A stretch of DNA of 64,000 nt from Atherix ibis (Eukaryota > Arthropoda > Insecta > Diptera > Athericidae), in NCBI GenBank assembly GCA_958298945.1, contig OY282609.1, positions 40,934,954 through 40,998,953 on the forward strand, written 5' to 3'. Of the stretch, positions 12,774-26,109 are shown piece after piece; the stretch's first letter is position 1; every line of letters begins with the position of its first letter. Below the pieces are notes generated by a model, which did not search any database, was not told the origin of the DNA, and saw only the letters and a list, made by a program, of their open reading frames with translations. A program made the translations under genes and the position numbers.

Positions 12774-15700
12774 AAATTTTCTGTAAAAATTTTCAGTAGA
12801 AATAGTTAGTAGAAATTTTCAGTAGGTATTTCAGAAAATGTTCAGTAGTAATTTTCAGTAGAAATTTTCAGTAGAAAATTTCAGTAGAAAATTTCAGTAG
12901 AAATTTTCAGTAGAAATTTTCAGTAGAAATTTCCAGCAGATATTTTCAGTAGATACTTTCAGTAGATATTTTCAGAAGAAATTTTTAGTAGAAATCTTAA
13001 GTAGAAATTTTCAGTAGAAATTTTCTGTAGAAATTTTCAGTAGAAATTTTCAGTAGAAATTTTTAGTAGAAATTTTTAGTAGAAATTTTCAGTAGAAATT
13101 TTCAGTAGAAATTTTCAGTAAAAATTTTGAGTAGAAATTTTGAGTAGAAATCTTCAGTAGAAATTTTCAGTAGAAATTTTCAGTAGAAATTTTCAGTAGA
13201 TACTTTCATTAGATATTTTCAGTAGATATTTTCAGTAGAAATTTTTAGTAGATACTTTCTGCAAAAATTTTCAGTAGAAATAGTTAGTAGAAATTTTCAG
13301 TAGGAATTTTTAGAGAAATGTTCAGTAGAAAGTTTTAGCAGAAATTTTAGTAGAAATGTTTAGTAGAAATTTTCGGTAGAAATTTGTAGGAGAAATTTTT
13401 AATAGAAATTTTTAGTAGAAATTTTCAGTAGAAATTTTTAGCAGAAATTTGCAGTAGAAATTTTTAGTAGAAATTTTCAGTAGAAATTTTCAGTAGAAAT
13501 TTTTAGTAGAAATTTTCAGTAGAAATTTTCAGTAGAAATATTAGTGCGAATTATCAGTAGAAATGTTCAGCATAAATTTCTAGTTGAAATTTTCAGTAAA
13601 AATTTTCAGTAGAAATTTTTAGTAGAAATTTACAGTAGAAATTTTCAGTAGAAATTTTCGGTAGAAATTTTCAGTAGAAATTTTCAGTAGAAATTTTCAG
13701 TAGAAATTTTCAGTACCAATTGTCAGTAGCAATTTTGGGTAGAAATTTTCAGTAGAAATCTTAAGAAAAAATTTTCAGCAGAAACTTTCAGTAGAAATTT
13801 TCAGTAGAAATTTTGGGTAGAAATTTTTAATATAAATTTTCACTATGAATTTTCAGTAGAAATTTTAGTGCGAATTATCAGTAGAAATGTTCAGCATAAA
13901 TTTTTAGTAGAAATTTTCAGTAGAAATTTTCGGTAGAAATTTTTAGGAGAAATTTTCTGCAAAAATGTTCAGTAGAAATAGTTAGTAGAAATTTTCAGTA
14001 GGAATTTTCAGAGAAATTTTCAGTAGAAATTTTCAGTAGAAATTTTCAGTAGAAATTTTCAGTAGAAATTTTCAGTAGAAATTTTCGGTAGAAATTTTCA
14101 GTAGAAATTTTCAGTAGAAATTTTCTGTAAAAATTTTCAGTAGAAATAGTTAGTAGAAATTTTCAGTAGGAATTTTCAGAAAATGTTCAGTAGTAATTTT
14201 CAGAGAAATTTTCAGTAGAAATTTTCAGTATATATTTTCAATAGAAATTTCAATAGAAATTTTCAGTAGAAATTTTCAGTAGAAAATTTCAGTAGAAATT
14301 TCCAGTAGAAATTTCCAGCAGATATTTTCAGTAGATACTTTCAGTAGATATTTTCAGAAGAAATTTTTAGTAGAAATCTTAAGTAGAAATTTTCAGTAGA
14401 AATTTTCTGTAGAAATTTTCAGTAGAAATTTTCAGTAGAAATTTTTAGTAGAAATTTTCAGTAGAAATTTTCAGTAGAAATTTTCAGTAAAAATTTGGAG
14501 TAGAAATTTTCAGTAGAAATCTTCAGTAGAAATTTTCAGTAGAAATTTTCAGTAGAAATTTTCAGTAGATATTTTCATTAGATATTTTCAGTAGAAATTT
14601 TTAGTAGATACTTTCTGCAAAAATTTTCAGTAGAAATAGTTAGTAGAAATTTTCAGTAGGAATTTTTAGAGAAATGTTCAGTAGAAAAATTTAGTAGGAA
14701 TTTTCAGTAGAAATTTTCAGTAGAAATTTTCAGTAGAAATTTTCAGTAGAAATTTTCAGTAGAAATTTTTAATATAAATTTTCAGTATGAATTTTCAGTA
14801 GAAATTTTAGTGCGAATTATCAGTACAAATCTTCAGCATAAATTTTGTAGTTGAAATTTTCAGTAGAAATTTTCAGTAGAAATTTTTAGTAGAAATTTTC
14901 AGTAGAAATTTTCAGTAGAAATTTTCAGTAGAAATTTTCAGTAGAAATTTTCAGTAGAAATTTTCAGTAGAAATTTTCAGTAGATATTTTCAGTACCAAT
15001 TGTCAGTAGCAATTTTGGGTAGAAATTTTCAGTAGAAATCTTAAGTAAAAATTTTCAGCAGAAACTTTCAGTAGAAATTTTCAGTAGAAATTTTGGGTAG
15101 AAATTTTTAATATAAATTTTCACTATGAATTTTCAGTAGAAATTTTAGTGCAAATTATCAGTAGAAATGTTCAGCATAAATTTTTAGTAGAAATTTTCAG
15201 TAGAAATTTTCAGTAAAAATTTTGAGTAGAAATTTTCAGTAGAAATCTTCAGTAGAAATTTTCAGTAGAAATTTTCAGTAGATATTTTCATTAGATATTT
15301 TCAGTAAATATTTTCAGTAGAAATTTTTAGTAGAAATTTTCAGTAGAAATTTTCTGTAGATACTTTCTGCAAAAATTTTCAGTAGAAATAGTTGGTAGAA
15401 ATTTTCAGTAGGAATTTTTAGAGAAATGTTCAGTAGAAATTTTTAGTAGAAATTTTCAGTAGAAATTTTCAGAAGAAATTTTCTGTAAAAATTTTCAGTA
15501 GAAATAGTTAGTAGAAATTTTCAGTACGTATTTCAGAAAATGTTCAGTAGTAATTTTCAGTAGATATTTTCAATAGAAATTTCAGTAGAAATTTTCAGTA
15601 GAAAATTTCAGTAGAAAATTTCAGTAGAAATTTCCAGTAGAAATTTCCAGCAGATATTTTCAGTAGATACTTTCAGTAGATATTTTCAGAAGAAATTTTT

Positions 15701-16439
15701 AGTAGAAATCTTATGTAGAAATTTTCAGTAGAAATTTTCTGTAGAAATTTTCAGTAGAAATTTTCAGTAGAAATTTTTAGTAGAAATTTTCAGTAGAAAT
15801 TTTCAGTAGAAATTTTCAGTAAAAATTTGGAGTAGAAATTTTCAGTAGAAATCTTCAGTAGAAATTTTCAGTAGAAATTTTCAGTAGAAATTTTCAGTAG
15901 ATATTTTCATTAGATATTTTCAGTAGAAATTTTTAGTAGATACTTTCTGCAAAAATTTTCAGTAGAAATAGTTAGTAGAAATTTTCAGTAGGAATTTTTA
16001 GAGAAATGTTCAGTAGAAAAATTTAGTAGGAACTTTCAGTAGAAATTTTCAGTAGAAATTTTCAGTAGAAATTTTCAGTAGAAATTTTCAGTAGATATTT
16101 TCAGTAGATATTTTCAGTACCAATTGTCAGTAGCAATTTTGGGTAGAAATTTTCAGTAGAAATCTTAAGTAAAAATTTTCAGCAGAAACTTTCAGTAGAA
16201 ATTTTCAGTAGAAATTTTGGGTAGAAATTTTTAATATAAATTTTCACTATGAATTTTCAGTAGAAATTTTAGTGCGAATTATCAGTAGAAATGTTCAGCA
16301 TAAATTTTTAGTAGAAATTTTCAGTAGAAATTTTCGGTAGAAATTTTTAGGATAAATTTTCTGCAAAAATGTTCAGTAGAAATAGTTAGTAGAAATTTTC
16401 AGTAGGAATTTTCAGAGAAATTTTCAGTTGAAATTTTCA

Positions 16440-16560
16440 GTAGAAATTTTCAATATAAATTTTTAGTAGGAATTTTCAGTAAAAATTTTAGTGCAAATTA
16501 TCAGTATGAATTTTCAGTAGAAATTTTAGTGCGAATTATCAGTACAAATCTTCAGCATAA
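16440..16560. repeat. Cassette fusion: A-type to G-type AGTGC monomers
   Basis: AGTGCAAATTATC (GTGC at 16,491) is normally followed by AGTAGAAATGTTCACC. Here it is followed instead by AGTATGAATTTTC and then AGTGCGAATTATC only 39 bp later (16,530). From about 16,503 onward the sequence follows the cassette seen at 14,784. The part of the unit that normally separates the two is absent. This explains why the TACC markers at 16,118 and 16,687 are only 569 bp apart. Confidence 0.8.
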
Positions 16561-17805
16561 ATTTTGTAGTTGAAATTTTCAGTAGAAATTTTCAGTAGAA
16601 ATTTTTAGTAGAAATTTTCAGTAGAAATTTTCAGTAGAAATTTTCAGTAGAAATTTACAGTAGAAATTTTCAGTAGATATTTTCAGTACCAATTGTCAGT
16701 AGCAATTTTGGGTAGAAATTTTCAGTAGAAATCTTAAGTAAAAATTTTCAGCAGAAACTTTCAGTAGAAACTTTCAGTAGAAATTTTGGGTAGAAATTTT
16801 TAATATAAATTTTCACTATGAATTTTCAGTAGAAATTTTAGTGCGAATTATCAGTAGAAATGTTCAGCATAAATTTTTAGTAGAAATTTTCAGTAGAAAT
16901 TTTCGGTAGAAATTTTTAGGAGAAATTTTCTGCAAAAATGTTCAGTAGAAATAGTTAGTAGAAATTTGCAGTAGGAATTTTCAGAGAAATTTTCAGTTGA
17001 AATTTTCAGTAGAAATTTTCAATATAAATTTTTAGTAGGAATTTTCAGTAAAAATTTTAGTGCAAATTATCAGTAGAAATGTTCACCATAAATTTTTACC
17101 TGAAATTTTCAGTAAAAATTTTCAGTAGAAAATTTTAGTAGAAATTTTTAGTAGAAATTTTCAGTAGAAATTTTCAGTAGAAATTTTCAGTAGAAATTTT
17201 CAGTAGAAATTTTCAGTAGAAATTTTCAGTAGAAATTTTCAGTAGAAATTTTCTGTAAAAATTTTCAGTAGAAATAGTTAGTAGAAATTTTCAGTAGGAA
17301 TTTTCAGAAAATGTTCAGTAGTAATTTTCAGAGAAATTTTCAGTAGAAATTTTCAGTATATATTTTCAATAGAAATTTCAATAGAAATTTTCAGTAGAAA
17401 TTTTCAGTAGAAATTTTCAGTAGAAAATTTCAGTAGAAATTTCCAGTAGAAATTTCCAGCAGATATTTTCAGTAGATTCTTTCAGTAGATATTTTCAGAA
17501 GAAATTTTTAGTAGAAATCTTAAGTAGAAATTTTCAGTAGAAATTTTCTGTAGAAATTTTCAGTCGAAATTTTCAGTCGAAATTTTCAGTAAAAATTTTG
17601 AGTAGAAATTTTCAGTAGAAATCTTCAGTAGAAATTTTCAGTAGAAATTTTCAGTAGATATTTTCATTAGATATTTTCAGTAAATATTTTCAGTAGAAAT
17701 TTTTAGTAGAAATTTTCAGTAGAAATTTTCTGTAGAAATTTTCTGCAAAAATTTTCAGTAGAAATAGTTGGTAGAAATTTTCAGTAGGAATTTTTAGAGA
17801 AATGT

Positions 17806-18511
17806 TCAGTAGAAATTTTTAGTAGAAATTTTCAGTAGAAATTTTCAGAAGAAATTTTCTGTAAAAATTTTCAGTAGAAATAGTTAGTAGAAATTTTCAG
17901 TAGGTATTTCAGAAAATGTTCAGTAGTAATTTTCAGTAGATATTTTCAATAGAAATTTCAGTAGAAATTTTCAGTAGAAAATTTCAGTAGAAAATTTCAG
18001 TAGAAATTTCCAGTAGAAATTTCCAGCAGATATTTTCAGTAGATACTTTCAGTAGATATTTTCAGAAGAAATTTTTAGTAGAATCTTAAGTAGAAATTTT
18101 CAGTAGGTATTTCAGAAAATGTTCAGTAGTAATTTTCAGTAGATATTTTCAATAGAAATTTCAGTAGAAATTTTCAGTAGATATTTTCAGTAGATACTTT
18201 CAGTAGATATTTTCAGAAAAAATTTTTAGTAGAAATCTTAAGTAGAAATTTTCAGTAGAAATTTTCTGTAGAAATTTTCAGTAGAAATTTTCAGTAGAAA
18301 TTTTTAGTAGAAATTTTCAGCAGAAATTTTCAGTAGAAATTTTCAGTAAAAATTTGGAGTAGAAATTTTCAGTAGAAATCTTCAGTAGAAATTTTCAGTA
18401 GAAATTTTCAGTAGAAATTTTCAGTAGATATTTTCATTAGATATTTTCAGTAGAAATTTTTAGTAGATACTTTCTGCAAAAATTTTCAGTAGAAATAGTT
18501 AGTAGAAATGT
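17806..18511. repeat. 705/706-bp tandem duplication, copy 1
   Basis: Matching markers in the following copy lie 706 bp away on the left (CAGAAGAAA, 17,846 to 18,552) and 705 bp away on the right (GAATCTTAAG, 18,081 to 18,786; CAGAAAAAATTT, 18,211 to 18,916). The one-base change is a lost T in AAAATTCAG near 18,684 in copy 2. Both copies share the 12-bp unit GAATCTTAAG, where the usual form is GAAATCTTAAG. Confidence 0.9.
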
Positions 18512-19210
18512 TCAGTAGAAATTTTTAGTAGAAATTTTCAGTAGAAATTTTCAGAAGAAATTTTCTGTAAAAATTTTCAGTAGAAATAGTTAGTAGAAAT
18601 TTTCAGTAGGTATTTCAGAAAATGTTCAGTAGTAATTTTCAGTAGATATTTTCAATAGAAATTTCAGTAGAAATTTTCAGTAGAAAATTCAGTAGAAAAT
18701 TTCAGTAGAAATTTCCAGTAGAAATTTCCAGCAGATATTTTCAGTAGATACTTTCAGTAGATATTTTCAGAAGAAATTTTTAGTAGAATCTTAAGTAGAA
18801 ATTTTCAGTAGGTATTTCAGAAAATGTTCAGTAGTAATTTTCAGTAGATATTTTCAATAGAAATTTCAGTAGAAATTTTCAGTAGATATTTTCAGTAGAT
18901 ACTTTCAGTAGATATTTTCAGAAAAAATTTTTAGTAGAAATCTTAAGTAGAAATTTTCAGTAGAAATTTTCTGTAGAAATTTTCAGTAGAAATTTTCAGT
19001 AGAAATTTTTAGTAGAAATTTTCATCAGAAATTTTCAGTAGAAATTTTCAGTAAAAATTTGGAGTAGAAATTTTCAGTAGAAATCTTCAGTAGAAATTTT
19101 CAGTAGAAATTTTCAGTAGAAATTTTCAGTAGATATTTTCATTAGATATTTTCAGTAGAAATTTTTAGTAGATACTTTCTGCAAAAATTTTCAGTAGAAA
19201 TAGTTAGTAG
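18512..19210. repeat. 705/706-bp tandem duplication, copy 2
   Basis: Second copy of the preceding block. The join lies near 18,508, where ATAGTTAGTAGAAATG runs directly into GTTCAGTAGAAATTTTTAG instead of the usual GGAATTTTTAGAG monomers. It carries CATCAG where copy 1 has CAGCAG (about 19,024 against 18,319). Confidence 0.88.
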
Positions 19211-22200
19211 AAATTTTCAGTAGGAATTGTTAGAGAAATGTTCAGTAGAAAAATTTAGTAGGAATTTTCAGTAGAAATTTTCAGTAGAAATTTTCAGTAG
19301 AAATTTTCAGTAGAAATTTTTAATATAAATTTTCAGTATGAATTTTCAGTAGAAATTTTAGTGCGAATTATCAGTACAAATCTTCAGCATAAATTTTGTA
19401 GTTGAAGTTTTCAGTAGAAATTTTCAGTAGAAATTTTTAGTAGAAATTTTCAGTAGAAATTTTCAGTAAAAATTTTCAGTAGAAATTTTCAGTAGAAATT
19501 TTCAGTAGAAATTTTCAGTAGATATTTTCAGTACCAATTGTCAGTAGCAATTTTGGGTAGAAATTTTCAGTAGAAATCTTAAGTAAAAATTTTCAGCAGA
19601 AACTTTCAGTAGAAATTTTCAGTAGAAATTTTGGGTAGAAATTTTTAATATAAATTTTCACTATGAAATTTCAGTAGAAATTTTAGTGCGAATTATCAGT
19701 AGAAATGTTCAGCATAAATTTTTAGTAGAAATTTTCGGTAGAAATTTTTAGGAGAAATTTTCTGCAAAAATGTTCAGTAGAAATAGTTAGTAGAAATTTT
19801 CAGTAGGAATTTTCAGAGAAATTTTCAGTTGAAATTTTCAGTAGAAATTTTCAATATAAATTTTTAGTGGGAATTTTCAGTAAAAATTTTAGTGCAAATT
19901 ATCAGTAGAAATGTTCACCATAAATTTTTAGCTGAAATTTTCAGTAGAAATTTTCAGTAGAAAATTTTAGTAGAAATTTTCATTAGATGTTTTCAGTAAA
20001 TATTTTCAGTAGAAATTTTTAGTAGAAATTTTCAGTAAAAATTTTCTGTAGATACTTTCTGCAAAAATTTTCAGTAGAAATTTTCAGTAGAAAATTTTAG
20101 TAGAAATTTTTAGTAGAAATTTTCAGTAGAAATTTTCAGTAGAAATTTTCAGTAGATATTTTCATTAGATATTTTCAGTAAATATTTTCAGTAGAAATTT
20201 TCAGTAGAAATTTTCAGTAGAAATTTTCAGTAGAAATTTTCAGTAGAAATTTTCAGTAGAAATTTTCAGTAGAAATTTTCAGTAGAAATTTTCTGTAAAA
20301 ATTTTCAGTAGAAATAGTTAGTAGAAATTTTCAGTAGGAATTTTCAGAAAATGTTCAGTAGTAATTTTCAGTAGATATTTTCAATAGAAATTTCAGCAGA
20401 AATTTTCAGTAGAAAATTTCAGTAGAAAATTTCAGTAGAAATTTCCAGTAGAAATTTCCAGCAGATATTTTCAGTAGATACTTTCAGTAGATATTTTCAG
20501 AAGAAATTTTTAGTAGAAATCTTAAGTAGAAATTTTCAGTAGGTATTTCAGAAAATGTTCAGTAGTAATTTTCAGTAGATATTTTCAATAGAAATTTCAG
20601 TAGAAATTTTCAGTAGAAAATTTCAGTAGAAAATTTCAGTAGAAATTTCCAGTAGAAATTTCCAGCAGATATTTTCAGTAGATACTTTCAGTAGATATTT
20701 TCAGAAGAAATTTTTAGTAGAAATCTTAAGTAGAAATTTTCAGTAGAAATTTTCTGTAGAAATTTTCAGTAGAAATTTTCAGTAGAAATTTTTAGTAGAA
20801 ATTTTCAGTAGAAATTTTCAGCAGAAATTTTCAGTAAAAATTTGGAGTAGACATTTTCAGTAGAAATCTTCAGTAGAAATTTTCAGTAGAAATTTTCAGT
20901 AGAAATTTTCAGTAGATATTTTCATTAGATATTTTCAGTAGAAATTTTTAGTAGATACTTTCTGCAAAAATTTTCAGTAGAAATAGTTAGTAGAAATTTT
21001 CAGTAGGAGTTTTTAGAGAAATGTTCAGTAGAAAAATTTAGTAGGAATTTTCAGTAGAAATTTTCAGTAGAAATTTTCAGTAGAAATTTTTAATATAAAT
21101 TTTCAGTATGAATTTTTAGTAGAAATTTTAGTGCGAATTATCAGTACAAATCTTCAGCATAAATTTTGTAGTTGAAATTTTCAGTAGAAATTTTCAGTAG
21201 AAATTTTTAGTAGAAATTTTCAGTAGAAATTTTCAGTAGAAATTTTCAGTAGAAATTTTCAGTAGAAATTTTCAGTAGAAATTTTCAGTAGATATTTTCA
21301 GTACCAATTGTCAGTAGCAATTTTGGGTAGAAATTTTCAGTAGAAATCTTAAGTAAAAATTTTCAGCAGAAACTTTCAGTAGAAATTTTCAGTAGAAATT
21401 TTGGGTAGAAATTTTTAATATAAATTTTCACTATGAATTTTCAGTAGAAATTTTAGTGCAAATTATCAGTAGAAATGTTCAGCATAAATTTTTAGTAGAA
21501 ATTTTCAGTAGACATTTTCGGTAGAAATTTTTAGGAGAAATTTTCTGCAAAAATGTTCAGTAGAAATAGTTAGTAGAAATTTTCAGTAGGAATTTTCAGA
21601 GAAATTTTCAGTTGAAATTTTCAGTAGAAATTTTCAATTTAAATTTTTAGTAGGAATTTTCAGTAAAAATTTTAGTGCAAATTATCAGTAGAAATGTTCA
21701 CCATAAATTTTTAGCTGAAATTTTCAGTAGAAATTTTCAGTAGAAATTTTCAGTAGAAAATTTTAGTAGAAATTTTTAGTAGAAATTTTCAGTAGAAATT
21801 TTCAGTAGAAATTTTCAGTAAAAATTTTGAGTAGAAATTTTCAGTAGAAATCTTCAGTAGAAATTTTCAGTAGAAATTTTCAGTAGATATTTTCATTAGA
21901 TATTTTCAGTAAATATTTTCAGTAGAAATTTTTAGTAGAAATTTTCAGTAGAAATTTTCTGTAGATACTTTCTGCAAAAATTTTCAGTAGAAATAGTTGG
22001 TAGAAATTTTCAGTAGGAATTTTTAGAGAAATGTTCAGTAGAAATTTTTAGTAGAAATTTTCAGTAGAAATTTTCAGAAGAAATTTTCTGTAAAAATTTT
22101 CAGTAGAAATAGTTAGTAGAAATTTTCAGTAGGTATTTCAGAAAATGTTCAGTAGTAATTTTCAGTAGATATTTTCAATAGAAATTTCAGTAGAAAATTT

Positions 22201-25200
22201 CAGTAGAAAATTTCAGTAGAAATTTCCAGTAGAAATTTCCAGCAGATATTTTCAGTAGATACTTTCAGTAGATATTTTCAGAAGAAATTTTTAGTAGAAA
22301 TCTTAAGGAGAAATTTTCAGTAGAAATTTTCTGTAGAAATTTTCAGTAGAAATTTTCAGTAGAAATTTTTAGTAGAAATTTTTAGTAGAAATTTTCAGTA
22401 GAAATTTTCAATAGAAATTTTCAGTAAAAATTTGGAGTAGAAATTTTCAGTAGAAATCTTCAGTAGAAATTTTCAGTAGAAATTTTCAGTAGAAATTTTC
22501 AGTAGATATTTTCATTAGATATTTTCAGTAGAAATTTTTAGTAGATACTTTCTGCAAAAATTTTCAGTAGAAATAGTTAGTAGAAATTTTCAGTAGGAAT
22601 TTTTAGAGAAATGTTTAGTAGAAAAATTTAGTAGGAATTTTCAGTAGAAATTTTCAGTAGAAATTTTCAGTAGAAATTTTCAGTAGAAATTTTTAATATA
22701 AATTTTCAGTATGAATTTTTAGTAGAAATTTTAGTGCGAATTATCAGTACAAATCTTCAGCATAAATTTTGTAGTTGAAATTTTCAGTAGAAATTTTTAG
22801 TAGAAATTTTCAGTAGAAATTTTCAGTAGAAATTTTCAGTAGAAATTTTTAGTAGAAATTTTCAGTAGATATTTTCAGTACCAATTGTCAGTAGCAATTT
22901 TGGGTAGAAATTTTCAGTAGAAATCTTAAGTAAAAATTTTCAGCAGAAACTTTCAGTAGAAATTTTCAGTAGAAATTTTGGGTAGAAATTTTTAATATAA
23001 ATTTTCACTATGAATTTTCAGTAGAAATTTTAGTGCGAATTATCAGTAGAAATGTTCAGCATAAATTTTTAGTAGAAATTTTCAGTAGAAATTTTCGGTA
23101 GAAATTTTTAGGAGAAATTTTCTGCAAAAATGTTCAGTAGAAATAGTTAGTAGAAATTTTCAGTAGGAATTTTCAGAGAAATTTTCAGTTGAAATTTTCT
23201 GTAGAAATTTTCAATATAAATTTTTAGTAGGAATTTTCAGTAGAAATTTTAGTGCAAATTATCAGTAGAAATGTTCACCATAAATTTTTAGCTGAAATTT
23301 TCAGTAGAAAATTTTAGTAGAAATTTTCAGTAGAAATTTTCAGTAGAAATTTTCTGTAAAAATTTTCAGTAGAAATAGTTAGTAGAAATTTTCAGTAGGA
23401 ATTTTCAGAAAATGTTCAGTAGTAATTTTCAGAGAAATTTTCAGTAGAAATTTTCAGTATATATTTTCAATAGAAATTTCAATAGAAATTTTTAGTAGAA
23501 GTTTTCAGTAGAAAATTTCAGTAGAAATTTCCAGTAGAAATTTCCAGCAGATATTTTCAGTAGATACTTTCAGTAGATATTTTCAGAAGAAATTTTTAGT
23601 AGAAATCTTAAGTAGAAATTTTCAGTAGAAATTTTCTGTAGAAATTTTCTGTAGAAATTTTTAGTCGAAATTTTCAGTAGAAATTTTCAGTAAAAATTTT
23701 GAGTAGAAATTTTCAGTAGAAATCTTCAGTAGAAATTTTCAGTAGAAATTTTCAGTAGATATTTTCATTAGATATTTTCAGTAAATATTTTCAGTTGAAA
23801 TTTTTAGTAGAAATTTTCAGTAGAAATTTTCTGTAGACACTTTCTGCAAAAATTTTCAGTAGAAATAGTTGGTAGAAATTTTCAGTAGGAATTTTTAGAG
23901 AAATGTTCAGTAGAAATTTTTAGTAGAAATTTTCAGTAGAAATTTTCAGTAGAAATTTTCAGTAGAAATTTTCAGTAGAAATTTTCTGTAAAAATTTTCA
24001 GTAGAAATAGTTAGTAGAAATTTTCAGTAGGTATTTCAGAAAATGTTCAGTAGTAATTTTCAGAGAAATTTTCAGTAGAAATTTTCAGTAGATATTTTCA
24101 ATAGAAATTTCAGTAGAAATTTTTAGTAGAAAATTTCAGTAGAAAATTTCAGTAGAAATTTCCAGTAGAAATTTCCAGCAGATATTTTCAGTAGATACTT
24201 TCAGTAGATATTTTCAGAAGAAATTTTTAGTAGAAATCTTAAGTAGAAATTTTCAGTAGAAATTTTCTGTAGAAATTTTCAGTAGAAATTTTCAGTAGAA
24301 ATTTTTAGTAGAAATTTTTAGTAGAAATTTTCAGTAGAAATTTTCAGTAAAAATTTTGTGTAGAAATTTTCAGTAGAAATCTTCAGTAGAAATTTTCAGT
24401 AGAAATTTTCAGTAGAAATTTTCAGTAGATATTTCCATTAGATATTTTCAGTAGAAATTTTTAGTAGATACTTTCTGCAAAAATTTTCAGTAGAAATAGT
24501 TAGTAGAAATTTTCAGTAAAAATTTTCTGTAGATACTTTCTGCAAAAATTTTCAGTAGAAATTTTCATTAGAAAATTTTAGTAGAAATTTTTAGTAGAAA
24601 TTTTCAGTAGAAATTTTCAGTAGAAATTTTCAGTAGATATTTTCATTAGATATTTTCAGTAAATATTTTCAGTAGAAATTTTCAGTAGAAATTTTCAGTA
24701 GAAATTTTCAGTAGAAATTTTCAGTAGAAATTTTCAGTAGAAATTTTCTGTAAAAATTTTCAGTAGAAATAGTTAGTAGAAATTTTCAGTAGGAATTTTC
24801 AGAAAATGTTCAGTAGTAATTTTCAGAGAAATTTTCAGTAGAAATTTTCAGTATATATTTTCAATAGAAATTTCAATAGAAATTTTCAGTAGAAATTTTC
24901 AGTAGAAAATTTCAGTAGAAATTTCCAGTAGAAATATCCAGCAGATATTTTCAGTAGATACTTTCAGTAGATATTTTCAGAAGAAATTTTTAGTAGAAAT
25001 CTTAAGTAGAAATTTTCAGTAGAAATTTTCTGTAGAAATTTTCAGTCGAAATTTTCAGTAGAAATTTTCAGTAAAAATTTTGAGTAGAAATTTTCAGTAG
25101 AAATCTTCAGTAGAAATCTTCAGTAGAAATTTTCAGTAGAAATTTTCAGTAGATATTTTCATTAGATATTTTCAGTAAATATTTTCAGGAGAAATTTTTA

Positions 25201-26109
25201 GTAGAAATTTTCAGTAGAAATTTTCTGTAGATACTTTCTGCAAAAATTTTCAGTAGAAATAGTTGGTAGAAATTTTCAGTAGGAATTTTTAGAGAAATGT
25301 TCAGTAGAAATTTTTAGTAGAAATTTTCAGTAGAAATTTTCAGAAGAAATTTTCTGTAAAAATTTTCAGTAGAAATAGTTAGTAGAAATTTTCAGTAGAT
25401 ATTTTCAGAAGAAATTTTTAGTAGAAATCTTAAGTAGAAATTTTCAGTAGGTATTTCAGAAAATGTTCAGTAGTAATTTTCAGTAGATATTTTCAATAGA
25501 AATTTCAGTAGAAATTTTCAGTAGAAAATTTCAGTAGAAAATTTCAGTAGAAATTTCCAGTAGAAATTTCCAGCAGATATTTTCAGTAGATACTTTCAGT
25601 AGATATTTTCAGAAGAAATTTTTAGTAGAAATCTTAAGTAGAAATTTTCAGTAGAAATTTTCTGTAGAAATTTTCAGTAGAAATTTTCAGTAGAAATTTT
25701 TAGTAGAAATTTTCAGTCGAAATTTTCAGTAGAAATTTTCTGTAAAAATTTTCAGTAGAAATAGTTAGTAGAAATTTTCAGTAGATATTTTCAGAAGAAA
25801 TTTTTAGTAGAAATCTTAAGTAGAAATTTTCAGTAGGTATTTAAGAAAATGTTCAGTAGTAATTTTCAGTAGATATTTTCAATAGAAATTTCAGTAGAAA
25901 TTTTCAGTAGAAAATTTCAGTAGAAAATTTCAGTAAAAATTTCCAGTAGAAATTTCCAGCAGATATTTTCAGTAGATACTTTCAGTAGATATTTTCAGAA
26001 GAAATTTTTAGTAGAAATCTTAAGTAGAAATTTTCAGTAGAAATTTTCTGTAGAAATTTTCAGTAGAAATTTTCAGTAGAAATTTTTAGTAGAAATTTTC
26101 AGTCGAAAT

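Larger units (their letters stand above)
1..13330. repeat. Satellite domain A
   Basis: This left domain is recognised by cassettes carrying GTGGGAATTATC or GTGGGAAATATC, TTTGTGGGAG, AAACATTTTCAGCAG and GGTATTTCAGAAAATG. It opens with 13 perfect monomers in a row (from 113). Inside it are three long copied blocks: 2,823-4,470 copied at 7,038-8,640; about 5,170-6,480 copied at about 8,855-10,220; and a tandem pair at 9,387-12,260. The boundary with the next domain is drawn where the private markers change, not at a sharp join, so it is good to a few hundred bases. No non-satellite sequence lies in it apart from a 6-bp insertion at 10,011. Confidence 0.75.
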
